From an uncultured Verrucomicrobiota bacterium (GTDB lineage: Bacteria; Verrucomicrobiota; Verrucomicrobiia; Opitutales; Seribacteraceae), in contig CACMBV010000006.1 of assembly GCA_902612125.1 (NCBI GenBank), forward strand, positions 42,807 to 106,806: a stretch of DNA of 64,000 nt, written 5' to 3'. How positions within the stretch are numbered: the first letter of the stretch is position 1; every line of letters begins with the position of its first letter. Positions 52,146-63,105 of the stretch are shown piece after piece. Under the pieces are notes generated by a model, which was given only the letters and a program-made list of their open reading frames with translations, did not search any database and was not told the origin of the DNA. Made by a program: the position numbers and the translations under genes.

Positions 52146-53291
52146 GTGGTTTTGATAGATAAAGAACTTTCAGATTTGGATGCTCGCCTTCTTCTTAACG
52201 GGATGGCGAAACTGGGTCCAGTTAGCATTCGTAAATTGCTAACCGCCCATCAAAATGATCCCCGTAAAATATTCTCTGCATCCAGGTCGGACCTGCTTTC
52301 AGTGGATGGAATTGGTCCAGCTATGGCCGATAATATACTGGATGGAAAAAAAGTAAAATGGCTGCATAGGGAAAAAGAAGAGATGATCCGAAGGGGTATT
52401 CAATTCATAAGCGAAAAAAGCTACCCAGAATTATTAAATCAAATTTACGATCCACCTGTTGGATTATATTTAAAGGGAAGTATTCCTGAAGAGCCCTGCA
52501 TTGGAATTGTTGGTACCAGAGAACCCAGTTTATATGGCAAGCGGATTTGTTACGAACTGGCAAAAGGGCTCGCAGAGGCTGGCTTCTGCATCGTGAGTGG
52601 TATGGCAAGGGGAATCGATTCGATTGCGCATCAAGCTGTGCTTGATACGGGAGGAAAAACAATCGCCTTTCTTGGGTGTGGACTGGACATCATTTATCCA
52701 CCTGAAAACCTCAAGCTGTATCGCGAGATTTCGGAAAAAGGAGCAGTAATCTCAGAGTTTCCTCTTTCCCGAAAAGCGGATAGAAGGACCTTCCCGATGA
52801 GAAATCGATTGGTGTCCGGAATTTCCTCGGCCATTCTTGTAATTGAATCTGCTGCTGCCGGCGGGAGTTTGATTACAGCCCAGTTTGCCGGGGAACAGGG
52901 ACGCCTCGTTTTTGCCGTTCCGGGAAGGGTGGATCAGCCCGAATCTGCAGGTTGCAACCAGTTAATCCGAGATGGGGCTACTCTGATAAGAAATACACAG
53001 GATATTTTAAATGAATTAGAAGCTAGTTTTTTTCATGTTATCAGCCATTCAAAAAGAGAGCCTGAGAATCCATCAACAGGGTTGGTTGAAGAAAAATCTC
53101 ATCGAAGTGAAAACTTCACTCGCGAAGAGAATGAGGTTTTTTCCGTCCTAAGTGACGGGTCTTGTCTTAATTTAGAGCAGATAATGGAAAAAGTGAGCTT
53201 GGACTTTTCAAATCTTAGTTCAACACTCACGATGATGGAAATTAGTGGTGTTTTGGAAAAAAGAACTGATGGTAAATTTGAGCTTAAATAA
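52146..53291 (+). CDS. dprA: DNA processing protein DprA
   Basis: A 381-residue protein that loads RecA on incoming single-stranded DNA in natural transformation. A helix-hairpin-helix region (residues ~10-65), the Rossmann-like core (IVGTREPSLYGKRIC, then IVSGMARGIDSIAHQ, FLGCGLDIIYPPEN and SAAAGGSLITAQFA) and a C-terminal winged helix (~310-380) are visible. Start is GTG 52146; TTG 52152 is an alternative. It precedes the thiamine operon but is separate from it. Confidence 0.94.
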   Translation: MVLIDKELSDLDARLLLNGMAKLGPVSIRKLLTAHQNDPRKIFSASRSDLLSVDGIGPAMADNILDGKKVKWLHREKEEMIRRGIQFISEKSYPELLNQIYDPPVGLYLKGSIPEEPCIGIVGTREPSLYGKRICYELAKGLAEAGFCIVSGMARGIDSIAHQAVLDTGGKTIAFLGCGLDIIYPPENLKLYREISEKGAVISEFPLSRKADRRTFPMRNRLVSGISSAILVIESAAAGGSLITAQFAGEQGRLVFAVPGRVDQPESAGCNQLIRDGATLIRNTQDILNELEASFFHVISHSKREPENPSTGLVEEKSHRSENFTREENEVFSVLSDGSCLNLEQIMEKVSLDFSNLSSTLTMMEISGVLEKRTDGKFELK

Positions 53292-53306
53292 AAAGTAGCA
53301 ACACTT

Positions 53307-53336
53307 TTGTTTGCCATGATTTCTTTCTTCTCTAAT
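53307..53336 (+). promoter_or_regulatory. Putative promoter of the thiamine operon
   Basis: TTGTTT (53307-53312) and TCTAAT (53331-53336) are spaced by 18 nt; the -10 box matches five of six consensus positions and the -35 three. Transcription would begin near 53343, just before the riboswitch, which makes the position credible. Confidence 0.35.
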
Positions 53337-53348
53337 CTTAAGAATGTT

Positions 53349-55381
<2,033 letters not shown>

Positions 55382-55387
55382 GAATGT

Positions 55388-55591
55388 ATGAAAATTTTGC
55401 TGAATGATAATGACTTGGAGATTTCTGATAGTACATCCATAATTATGCTCCTTGAATCCATTGGACGAGATGATTTGAGGGGCTGGGCTGTTGCCATTAA
55501 CGAACTTGTAATCCCTAAGCACGATTTTGAAAAAACTTTCTTATCTGAGGGCGATCGTGTACTTATAGTTCAAGCTACTCAAGGTGGTTGA
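55388..55591 (+). CDS. thiS: Sulfur carrier protein ThiS
   Basis: A 67-residue ubiquitin-like protein ending in the Gly-Gly tail (VQATQGG) that ThiF adenylates and ThiG uses as a sulfur donor for the thiazole ring. The pattern RGWAVAINELVIPKHDF matches the family. It lies between thiC and the TenI-like gene. The encoded ThiF with fused rhodanese domain is its likely activating enzyme. Confidence 0.95.
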   Translation: MKILLNDNDLEISDSTSIIMLLESIGRDDLRGWAVAINELVIPKHDFEKTFLSEGDRVLIVQATQGG

Positions 55592-55597
55592 TTTCCC

Positions 55598-56203
55598 ATG
55601 GATGTAGTTTTAATAACCCAACCAAAGCTTAAGCACAATGAAGCAATTTTCATAAGTAAGCTTTTCGATGCTGGGTTGGAAAAATTGCATCTGCGAAAGC
55701 CAATTCACAGTGCATTGGAAATTTCATGCCTTCTGGATGCGATTCCCGAACATTGCCTACCAAATATTGTTATGCATAGGCATCCAAAGTTAGTGGCCGA
55801 TTATGGATTAGCAGGTTACCATTTCGCGGATGGGGAAAAAATAAAGAGTCTCTCGGGAACATCCAGCCAATCCTTTCATCGGCTTGAAGATCTTCTCTCC
55901 ATAAATTCCGAATTGGATTATGTGTTCTATGGTCCGGTTTACAGGTCAATCTCCAAAAAAGGATATGAACCGAAAGTTCCTTTACCTGTAGTTAGAAAAA
56001 CTTTGTCACAACTTTCGGAGATAAAAAAGAGACCAAAAGTCTATGCATTGGGAGGCATCCGCCGGAAGAAAATGATCCCGATCGCGGAGGTCGGTTTTGA
56101 TGGAGTTGCTCTCCTGGGATCAATTTGGGGGCATAGTGATCCAGTCAAGGCATTCCGAAAGTTTAATGAGAGTTATTTGAAATCACTTCTGCATGAAATA
56201 TAG
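55598..56203 (+). CDS. TenI/ThiE-like thiazole tautomerase or second thiamine phosphate synthase
   Basis: A 201-residue TIM-barrel protein of the ThiE/TenI family with KLHLRKP, VFYGPVYRSISKKGY and VYALGGI. The residues in ThiE that bind HMP-PP and magnesium (IND...GADGVHLGQ) are replaced by HRHPKLVADYGLAGYHFAD, so TPP synthase activity is doubtful. TenI aromatises the thiazole product of ThiG, which would fit the operon. Its stop overlaps the start of thiE by 11 nt. Confidence 0.7.
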   Translation: MDVVLITQPKLKHNEAIFISKLFDAGLEKLHLRKPIHSALEISCLLDAIPEHCLPNIVMHRHPKLVADYGLAGYHFADGEKIKSLSGTSSQSFHRLEDLLSINSELDYVFYGPVYRSISKKGYEPKVPLPVVRKTLSQLSEIKKRPKVYALGGIRRKKMIPIAEVGFDGVALLGSIWGHSDPVKAFRKFNESYLKSLLHEI

Positions 56204-56870
56204 GGACTATATTGATTTCATGAGCCCAAAATTACCAAGCTTATATTGCTTAACTTCCGATAATCTGAATATCTCGCACGCAGAGCAAGTTTCTGTCTTA
56301 TGTGAAGCAGGGGTGCGTCTGATTCAAATAAGATCGAAAAAGTTATCCCAGAAAGAACTACTTACCGAAGCCATTCAATCAGTAGAGATCTGTTTTAAAT
56401 ATGACGCTAAACTTATCATAAATGATTCTTTGGAAGTGGTGCAAAGAAGTGGTGCTGATGGAGTTCACTTGGGTCAAAAAGATGTGAATCCTCGAATCGC
56501 TAGAGAGAGTCTTGGTGATTCTAAACTAGTTGGAATCACTATCCATTCGAAGGAGCAAATTGACGAGGACATCCATCAAATAGCTGATTACATCGGCATG
56601 GGTCCTTTCCGAAATTCAGTGACCAAGACGGATCTCAAAGCGAATCTTTCTGAAGAAGATTATTTGTATCTTATTAATCGTATATCACCTATCCCTGTTT
56701 TTTTAATTGGAGGTCTTGATTTGCACGATTTCTCATTAAGTCGAAAATTGGGGAATCATGGTCTGGCAATCTGTTCAGGATTATCAAAAGGCTCTTTCCT
56801 TGATAATTCTAGAATTAGGGAGTTTATCAGGAAATCAAACCAACAAAATGAAATGGCGGTTTTTCAATAA
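56193..56870 (+). CDS. thiE: Thiamine phosphate synthase ThiE
   Basis: ThiE joins HMP-PP and thiazole phosphate to give thiamine phosphate. The TIM-barrel motifs [36 protein letters not shown] and [14 protein letters not shown] are those of true ThiE. At 225 residues it has family length. The ATG at 56193 overlaps the preceding gene; ATG 56220 (MSPKLPSLY) is a possible later start. thiG begins 2 nt downstream. Confidence 0.9.
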   Translation: MKYRDYIDFMSPKLPSLYCLTSDNLNISHAEQVSVLCEAGVRLIQIRSKKLSQKELLTEAIQSVEICFKYDAKLIINDSLEVVQRSGADGVHLGQKDVNPRIARESLGDSKLVGITIHSKEQIDEDIHQIADYIGMGPFRNSVTKTDLKANLSEEDYLYLINRISPIPVFLIGGLDLHDFSLSRKLGNHGLAICSGLSKGSFLDNSRIREFIRKSNQQNEMAVFQ

Positions 56871-56872
56871 GT

Positions 56873-57649
56873 ATGAGTAGTGAAATCTTAGAGATTGCGG
56901 GAGAAAAGTTTGATTCGAGATTATTTGTGGGGACGGGCAAGTTTTCATCTGGAGAGACATTAAGCCAAGTTATTGAGTATTCTGGAACCGAAATGGTCAC
57001 TGTGGCAATGAAGCGGGCAAATATCGGAGATGATTCAAGGGATTCCATTCTCCCTTACATCCAAAAGGCAGGAGTAAAAGTTTTGCCCAATACATCTGGT
57101 GTCAGGGATGCTAAAGAAGCGATATTTGTTGCTCGCATGGCAAGAGAGGCACTTAATACAAATTGGTTAAAGTTAGAAATTCATCCTGATCCCAAATACC
57201 TGATGCCGGATCCTATGGAGACCCTGCATGCTACCAAAGAATTAGCGAAGGACGGGTTTATCATTTTGCCATATTGCCATGCCGATCCAGTACTTTGTAA
57301 AAAATTGGAAGATGCCGGCGCATCGGCAGTAATGCCTCTTGGATCTGCCATTGGCAGTAACCGGGGTTTGGATAGTCGAGAATTTATAAGAATAATTATT
57401 GAGCAGGCTGCATTGCCCGTTGTCATTGACGCAGGAATTGGACGCCCTTCGCATGCGGCTGAAGCTATGGAGATGGGTGCCTCAGCCGTTCTTGTTAATA
57501 CTGCCTTGGCAGTTTCCGGTGATCCCCTAAAAATGGCGACAGCGTTTAAGGATGCCGTCAAGGCAGGGCACACCGCAGCAATTGCAGGGATTGGTGGCGA
57601 ATCTTCCACGGCCCGGGCAACCTCTCCGCTAACGAGCTTTTTAGCCTGA
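56873..57649 (+). CDS. thiG: Thiazole synthase ThiG
   Basis: A 258-residue TIM-barrel enzyme that builds the thiazole phosphate carboxylate from DXP, dehydroglycine and ThiS-thiocarboxylate. It has [14 protein letters not shown], the Schiff-base Lys in [23 protein letters not shown], and the phosphate loop [14 protein letters not shown]. It works with ThiH and ThiS of the same operon and uses DXP from Dxs encoded at the start of the window. Confidence 0.97.
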   Translation: MSSEILEIAGEKFDSRLFVGTGKFSSGETLSQVIEYSGTEMVTVAMKRANIGDDSRDSILPYIQKAGVKVLPNTSGVRDAKEAIFVARMAREALNTNWLKLEIHPDPKYLMPDPMETLHATKELAKDGFIILPYCHADPVLCKKLEDAGASAVMPLGSAIGSNRGLDSREFIRIIIEQAALPVVIDAGIGRPSHAAEAMEMGASAVLVNTALAVSGDPLKMATAFKDAVKAGHTAAIAGIGGESSTARATSPLTSFLA

Positions 57650-57665
57650 GGTAAGATCTGAGTCA

Positions 57666-58859
57666 GTGACTACATACTTCGATCCTTTCTCTTCCGTTAA
57701 TTGGGATCTGATTTCAAATAAAATTTGTTCCATTTCCAAAAGCGAGGTTTCTCTGGCAATTAACCGTGAAGGCAGGGGAGGTATCGATGATTTTTTGGCC
57801 CTCCTTTCTCCCGTTGCTTCTTCCGAATATCTAGAGCAAATGGCCAAACTGAGTAATTCTTTGACTCAGAAACGGTTTGGGAGAGCGATCCGCCTATTCG
57901 CTCCTCTTTATCTTTCTAACGAGTGTAATAATGTGTGCGATTATTGTGGATTTAGTCTCGATAACAAAATTGTGAGAAAGACCCTCAATCAAGGGGAGCT
58001 CCTCAGGGAGGCTGGGATCTTGAAGAAAATGGGTTTCGATCATATTTTACTGGTAACTGGAGAATCAACTACAAGGGTTGGTCTTGATTATATTAATCAA
58101 TCCCTCTCTACCCTGCGTCCCTACTTCAGTAATTTATCCATGGAGGTTCAGCCTCTGCATCAGAAGGATTATGAAATCCTTAAAGCATGCGGACTTCATG
58201 CCGTATTGGTTTATCAGGAAACATACCATCAAAAAAGCTATGCAAGACATCATCTGAAAGGGAAGAAATCAAATTTTAAATGGAGACTTGAAACACCCGA
58301 CAGACTTGGCAAAGCGGGTATTCATAAGATTGGTTTGGGTTGCCTTTTCGGATTGACCGATGATTGGAGAACCGATGCTTTTTTTGCAGGTCATCACATG
58401 GATTATCTTCAACGAAAATATTGGAGGACTCAGTATTCAATGTCTTTCCCCAGGCTGCGTCCCTGTGCCGGAGAGATTCCTCCGGAGATCAGCTTGGAAG
58501 ATCGTGATCTCGTTCAGCTTATTTGTGCCTTCAGGATATTTAATCATGAATTGGAAATCAGTCTTTCCACGCGGGAAAGTTCTGAACTGAGAGAACACCT
58601 TCTTCCCCTAGGTGTCACAACCATGAGTGCTGGTTCCAAAACCAACCCGGGTGGTTACAGTGAAGATGAAAGTCTGGAGCAGTTTGAAATATCCGATTTA
58701 CGATCCGTCTCGGAAGTCAGTTCTTGTTTAAAGAAGTCAGGTTATGATGTGGTCTGGAAAGATTGGGACGAATCCTATGACCAATCCAATGCCTGTCGAT
58801 CTCTTGCAGACTCTTTCGAGTGTTCTGCTGAAAAACCTGACCTAAGGATTGCCGGTTGA
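57666..58859 (+). CDS. thiH: Radical-SAM tyrosine lyase ThiH
   Basis: This 397-residue radical-SAM enzyme cleaves tyrosine to dehydroglycine for the thiazole ring. The cluster motif CNNVCDYCGF lies near residue 83 and the rest follows the ThiH pattern (LLVTGES, EVQPLHQKDYEIL, SFPRLRPC). ThiH rather than ThiO implies low-oxygen capable thiazole synthesis. Start is GTG 57666. The stop overlaps the thiF TTG start by 4 nt. Confidence 0.95.
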   Translation: MTTYFDPFSSVNWDLISNKICSISKSEVSLAINREGRGGIDDFLALLSPVASSEYLEQMAKLSNSLTQKRFGRAIRLFAPLYLSNECNNVCDYCGFSLDNKIVRKTLNQGELLREAGILKKMGFDHILLVTGESTTRVGLDYINQSLSTLRPYFSNLSMEVQPLHQKDYEILKACGLHAVLVYQETYHQKSYARHHLKGKKSNFKWRLETPDRLGKAGIHKIGLGCLFGLTDDWRTDAFFAGHHMDYLQRKYWRTQYSMSFPRLRPCAGEIPPEISLEDRDLVQLICAFRIFNHELEISLSTRESSELREHLLPLGVTTMSAGSKTNPGGYSEDESLEQFEISDLRSVSEVSSCLKKSGYDVVWKDWDESYDQSNACRSLADSFECSAEKPDLRIAG

Positions 58860-60001
58860 ATTCTTTAAACAAAAAGGAAAGCAATTTTTACCAGAGACAT
58901 CTGATGCTGAGCGGATTTGGGATTGAAGGTCAGCTGAAATTAAAAGCTGCTTCCGTTTTGCTTGTTGGAGTTGGGGGACTTGGTTGCCCTGCACTTCAAT
59001 ATTTAACCGCCGCAGGTGTGGGAAAGATTGGAATCATCGATGATGATCTTGTGGATGCATCGAATCTTCAGCGTCAGGTTGTTTTCAAACCTGAAGATGT
59101 TGGATCCCCTAAAGCCACTACAGCAGCGAACCGTATGGTCCAATATAATCCGAATGTCTCATTCCAACCTTATCCTAAGCGTTTGGAGCAAGAAAAGGCT
59201 TTGGAGATTTTTTCGCTGTATGATATCATTTTGGATGGTAGTGATAATTTTGATACTCGTTACCTTGTGAATGATGCATGCGTAATCCTTAATAAGCCCT
59301 TGGTTTTTGGTGCTATTTATAAATTTAGTGGACAACTCAGCGTTTTTAACTTCGAGAATGGACCGACCTATCGATGCCTCTTTCCAGAGCCTCCCGGTGC
59401 CGATGCTCTGCCTTCCTGCGCAGATGCCGGCGTTCTTGGAGTCTTGCCCGGGGTTATCGGAACTTTACAGGCTCTGGAGGCTATCAAATTGATTACTGGT
59501 ATTGGAGAGGTGATGAGTGGTCGAGTCTTACTTTTTGACGCATTGGGACAAAAATTCAATGAACTTAAGTTATCGCCTGTCCCGGAAAATCAAGAACTTA
59601 CAGAATTTCCAGGTTATACTTTTGATTCTTGCTGCAAGAAGCTTCCATATTCGAATCCATTGGAAATCAATGAAATAGAGTCTGCCGACTTGGTAAAAAT
59701 GATGAAGGGGAATCCCCATCTAGTTATTATTGATGTGCGTGAAACCTGGGAAAGGGAATTGGAGTGCATCCATCCTTCCCTTCATATTCCTTTGGGAAGT
59801 TTTTATGATGACTCTCCTCCACGAACTTTGCCTCGTTCCTTGGATAAAGAGATTGTGATTTATTGTAAGGCGGGGATACGCAGTCACGATGCATGTAAAG
59901 TTTTATCCGATTTGGGATACACAAAGTTATATAATTTAAGCGGTGGAATGATGCGATGGCGCTCTGAGAATATGCCTTTGGCACTGCCGAGAGGAGAATA
60001 A
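58856..60001 (+). CDS. thiF: ThiF/MoeB-type adenylyltransferase fused to rhodanese
   Basis: A 381-residue two-domain protein. The E1-like domain (residues ~10-255) has VLLVGVGGLGCPALQYL, the catalytic region DGSDNFDTRYLVND and a RCLFPEPPG loop, and activates ThiS by adenylation. The C-terminal rhodanese (~275-380) has IIDVRETWERE and the active-site loop CKAGIRS, which can hand sulfur to ThiS. The fusion is known in ThiF/MoeB proteins. It could also serve MoaD for molybdopterin. Start is TTG 58856. Confidence 0.93.
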   Translation: MNSLNKKESNFYQRHLMLSGFGIEGQLKLKAASVLLVGVGGLGCPALQYLTAAGVGKIGIIDDDLVDASNLQRQVVFKPEDVGSPKATTAANRMVQYNPNVSFQPYPKRLEQEKALEIFSLYDIILDGSDNFDTRYLVNDACVILNKPLVFGAIYKFSGQLSVFNFENGPTYRCLFPEPPGADALPSCADAGVLGVLPGVIGTLQALEAIKLITGIGEVMSGRVLLFDALGQKFNELKLSPVPENQELTEFPGYTFDSCCKKLPYSNPLEINEIESADLVKMMKGNPHLVIIDVRETWERELECIHPSLHIPLGSFYDDSPPRTLPRSLDKEIVIYCKAGIRSHDACKVLSDLGYTKLYNLSGGMMRWRSENMPLALPRGE

Positions 60002-60003
60002 CA

Positions 60004-60747
60004 TTGTCCGGTGTATTGCTTATAGGAGGATCGGATGGTAGTTGTGGGGCGGGGGTTTTCGCAGATTATGAAACTCTTAAATCTTTGGGTTCACCAGGGA
60101 AAGTAATTATAACCTCAGTAACTTCGCAAAATGATTCCATTTATCTGGGTTCTTATGATTTACCTTGTACTTCCCTGGAATCTCAATTTGAGGCAGTTTC
60201 TTTGGCTGATTTTAATGTCGTAAAGATCGGAATGCTTCCCACTGTTGAGTGCGTGGAAGTGGTGAGTAGGTATCTGGATGACATTTCATTGCAAGTGGTG
60301 CTGGATCCTGTGATGCAAAGCTCTTCAGGTGGCATCTTAAATTCCCCTGAAACGACTCTGGCAATGGAAAAACTGCTTTTGCCAAGGGTATGCTTGCTCA
60401 CTCCAAATTTATTGGAAGCACGATCGTTATTAAAATTGGGAAAGGATAAGAAGATGGCAATGGAAGAAATGGCAACTCGAGTGCTTCAACTTGGTTCTGA
60501 ATCAGTCCTTTTAAAAGGGGGGCATGGAGATGGAACCATTTGCAGAGATATACTGGTTGGGAAAGTAAAAGAACCTATTTTTTATGAACGAAATAAAATC
60601 GAAGGAGCCACTTCCCTGAGAGGGACCGGTTGCCGTCTTGCCACCGCGATTGCCCATTTTCTCGCTCATGGAATGCGGTTGGAGGATTCAGTGATGGAGG
60701 GAATTGAATTTTTACAGGAGTATATCCGTAAAAACCGGAAAAATTAG
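60004..60747 (+). CDS. thiD: Hydroxymethylpyrimidine (phosphate) kinase ThiD
   Basis: A 247-residue ribokinase-fold kinase that phosphorylates HMP and HMP-P to HMP-PP. Features are LLIGGSDGSCGAGVFADYETL, VLDPVMQSSSGG and the C-terminal LRGTGCRLATAIAHFLAHG (anion-hole GTGC). Start is TTG 60004, directly after thiF. The stop interlocks with the ruvA stop (4 nt overlap, opposite strands). Confidence 0.94.
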   Translation: MSGVLLIGGSDGSCGAGVFADYETLKSLGSPGKVIITSVTSQNDSIYLGSYDLPCTSLESQFEAVSLADFNVVKIGMLPTVECVEVVSRYLDDISLQVVLDPVMQSSSGGILNSPETTLAMEKLLLPRVCLLTPNLLEARSLLKLGKDKKMAMEEMATRVLQLGSESVLLKGGHGDGTICRDILVGKVKEPIFYERNKIEGATSLRGTGCRLATAIAHFLAHGMRLEDSVMEGIEFLQEYIRKNRKN

Positions 60748-61382
60748 GATGGCTTACCTTTGGTTAGTGCCAACCTAATCAGTTCCTCTGTGGAAGCATT
60801 TTCCTCCGTGTTTTCGGATGCCCGTCGGATGGCAAGGTCTGCCTCGGTAGCTTTATAACCAAGGGTGAGAAGGGCGGAGACTGCATCCTGAAAATAGGTA
60901 AGCTTGCTACCGATATTAACTTCTTTAGTCAGACTTGCGTCCTTTGGTTTTGCCGCGGATTCCAGTGCCAGTTCTTTGGGTAGGACTTTATCTTTTAATT
61001 CAACCACAATCCGTTCGGCGGTCTTTTTTCCAAGTCCCTGTGCTTTGGAAAGCATGGCCACATCTCCACTTGCAATGGAGACTTTAAGAGTTTGTAGGGA
61101 GAGAGAGCCCAACAAATTAAGTGCGATTTTCGGCCCGATTCCAGAGACTTTATCAACAATCATCCGGAAGAAATCTCTCGATTCGCGATCGATAAAACCA
61201 TAGAGCGTTTGGGAATCCTCGCGATAAGTTGCATGAGTGAATAATTTTACCGCGTCTCCTAGAGAGGGAAGCCTTTCCACCGTCGTTAAGGGTACATGGA
61301 CTTCGTAACCGATTCCATTTATCTCCAAAATAGCCAGTGTGAGTTGGCATTCGATTAATTTTCCCTTGATGAATGCAATCAT
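60744..61382 (-). CDS. ruvA: Holliday junction branch migration protein RuvA
   Basis: The 212-residue RuvA binds four-way junctions and loads RuvB. It contains the N-terminal OB fold (MIAFIKGKLIEC, then NGIGYEVHVPL), two helix-hairpin-helix motifs (KVSGIGPKIALNLL and KAQGLGKKTAERIVVELK) and a C-terminal RuvB-binding helix (DAVSALLTLGYKATEAD). It is encoded with dapB and dapA on the minus strand, 3 nt from dapB. Confidence 0.96.
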   Translation of the reverse strand: MIAFIKGKLIECQLTLAILEINGIGYEVHVPLTTVERLPSLGDAVKLFTHATYREDSQTLYGFIDRESRDFFRMIVDKVSGIGPKIALNLLGSLSLQTLKVSIASGDVAMLSKAQGLGKKTAERIVVELKDKVLPKELALESAAKPKDASLTKEVNIGSKLTYFQDAVSALLTLGYKATEADLAIRRASENTEENASTEELIRLALTKGKPS

Positions 61383-61385
61383 GTT

Positions 61386-62129
61386 TTATTTATCCTTAAG
61401 CCCAAGCACATCCTGCATGGAGTAAAGACCAGCTGGTTGCTGAATGACCCAGTTCGCTGCCTTGAGGGCACCAGCAGCAAAAATTACGCGATCGGTTGCC
61501 CGGTGGGTAAGTTCGATTCTTTCTCCTGTTCCCGCAAACATAACCGTGTGCTCGCCGACTATGTCACCCCCACGAATGGCATGAGATCCAATCTCCTTCT
61601 TTTTTCTTTCTCCAGGAATCCCGCTTCTTCCGTGAATTACATCTTCATCGTCCGAGCTTCTTGAATCTTTGATAATTTGAAGCAAACGATCTGCGGTTCC
61701 ACTGGGTGCATCTTTCTTGAGTCGGTGATGCATTTCCAGAACTTCAGGGTCATAATCACTGCTCGCATCGAGAATGCGTGCAGCCTGTTGGGTCAGGAAA
61801 AACAAAAGATTTACACCTGTGGAAAAGTTTCCCGCCCAAACAACCGGAATCGGAGCAAGTATATCGATGATCTTTTGTTTAAGGTATTTATCATGCCCAG
61901 TCGTTCCAATGACCATTGGTTTTCCAGAGTTAGCTGCAAGTTCTGCCATGGAAAAAGTGGCATCCGCCAGGGAGAAATCAATAATCACATCGCAGTCATT
62001 TATTTTTTCAGCCGCGTTGTCTTCCTGATCAATGGGAGCGGATATTTCGCAATCATGAAAGGATGCAATTTTGGAGATGGCTTGTCCCATTCTTCCTTTC
62101 GATCCACAAAGTAAAATCTTATTTTTCAT
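61386..62129 (-). CDS. dapB: 4-hydroxy-tetrahydrodipicolinate reductase DapB
   Basis: The 247-residue NAD(P)H enzyme of lysine and diaminopimelate synthesis. The Rossmann motif GSKGRMGQAI, the IGTTGH loop, the active-site EMHHRLKKDAPSGTA (catalytic His/Lys) and GERIELTHRATDR are present. The gene is next to dapA, which makes its substrate, with 3 nt between them. Diaminopimelate supply fits a peptidoglycan-bearing organism. Confidence 0.97.
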   Translation of the reverse strand: MKNKILLCGSKGRMGQAISKIASFHDCEISAPIDQEDNAAEKINDCDVIIDFSLADATFSMAELAANSGKPMVIGTTGHDKYLKQKIIDILAPIPVVWAGNFSTGVNLLFFLTQQAARILDASSDYDPEVLEMHHRLKKDAPSGTADRLLQIIKDSRSSDDEDVIHGRSGIPGERKKKEIGSHAIRGGDIVGEHTVMFAGTGERIELTHRATDRVIFAAGALKAANWVIQQPAGLYSMQDVLGLKDK

Positions 62130-62132
62130 TCA

Positions 62133-63026
62133 TTAGATTTTTAGATTACTGGCTATTTCTTCCAAAAGTTTAGTGTTGGAAGCAGAGGGGAGGGATAGGG
62201 GCAGACGGACTTCTGGCGAGCTTATAATATCTTTCAGATATAATAAGAATTTGATAGGCACGGGGTTGGGTTCACAAAAAATGTCGGTGAAAAATTGGTA
62301 ATTTTCCAGATGAATCTTTTGAGCTTCAGTGAAATTGCCCTTCAAGGCCAGAGAGACTAGCGAAAACACATTTTTAGGAAGTAAATTGGAAGCAACGCTT
62401 ACGACTCCTTTGGCTCCGCATGCCATGAAAGGCAAGGTTAGTCCATCATCACCCGAGAGAACAGTGAAGTCAGAATCTAATGTGACTACCGTTTCTGAAA
62501 CCTTACTTGAACGACCTCCCGCTTCTTTCAAAGCACAGATATGGGGGTGCTTTTCTCGTAAACGCTTAACAATACCCGTCGAAATTTCAATGCCGCAACG
62601 AGAGGGAATGGAGTAAAGTACGATCGGCTTTTCGGTTTTTTGAGCGATTTCCGAGAAATGTATAAACAGCCCTTCCTGAGAAGGCTTGTTGTAATAAGGG
62701 GCTACGACAAGAAACGCATCAGCTCCTGCCTGATCTGCTTTTTCAGTGAGGTAAAGTGCTTCCAGAGTGGAATTTGCTCCCGTTCCAGCTATTACAGGTA
62801 TCCTCCCTTCAGTCATCCTTACAGTCTGCCGAATAACTTCCAAGTGCTCCTCCTTGGAAAGGGTGGGGGATTCTCCGGTTGTGCCGCATGGAACCAAACC
62901 CGAAATATTTCCTGCAATTTGTCTCGAGATCAGGCATTCTAGATCTTCATACGAGACCCTTCCATCTTTCATGGGTGTAATAAGAGCTGTGTGAACTCCG
63001 TGAAGTAGTTTCTTGTCCATTATCAA
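62133..63026 (-). CDS. dapA: 4-hydroxy-tetrahydrodipicolinate synthase DapA
   Basis: A 297-residue TIM-barrel aldolase that condenses pyruvate with aspartate semialdehyde. The motifs GTTGESPTLS, PYYNKPSQEGL, VLYSIPSRCGI and the Schiff-base region ICALKEAGG are typical. It is the first gene of the minus-strand dapA-dapB-ruvA set. Its promoter lies in the 79-nt spacer shared with lepA, which holds a perfect inverted repeat. A second ATG two codons in is an alternative start. Confidence 0.97.
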   Translation of the reverse strand: MIMDKKLLHGVHTALITPMKDGRVSYEDLECLISRQIAGNISGLVPCGTTGESPTLSKEEHLEVIRQTVRMTEGRIPVIAGTGANSTLEALYLTEKADQAGADAFLVVAPYYNKPSQEGLFIHFSEIAQKTEKPIVLYSIPSRCGIEISTGIVKRLREKHPHICALKEAGGRSSKVSETVVTLDSDFTVLSGDDGLTLPFMACGAKGVVSVASNLLPKNVFSLVSLALKGNFTEAQKIHLENYQFFTDIFCEPNPVPIKFLLYLKDIISSPEVRLPLSLPSASNTKLLEEIASNLKI

Positions 63027-63056
63027 TAAATATGTGAGAAAAGATATCCCGCTTTA

Positions 63057-63086
63057 ATTTTCCCTTCCCTTTCTCGAAGGGAAAAT
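63057..63086. repeat. 11-bp perfect inverted repeat between dapA and lepA
   Basis: ATTTTCCCTTC (63057-63067) is the exact reverse complement of GAAGGGAAAAT (63076-63086) with an 8-nt loop. It lies between divergent genes, so it cannot be an ordinary terminator for either; a double operator or a 5' UTR hairpin of lepA is more likely. Confidence 0.6.
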
Positions 63087-63105
63087 ATGAGTGGTCAACT
63101 ATTTA

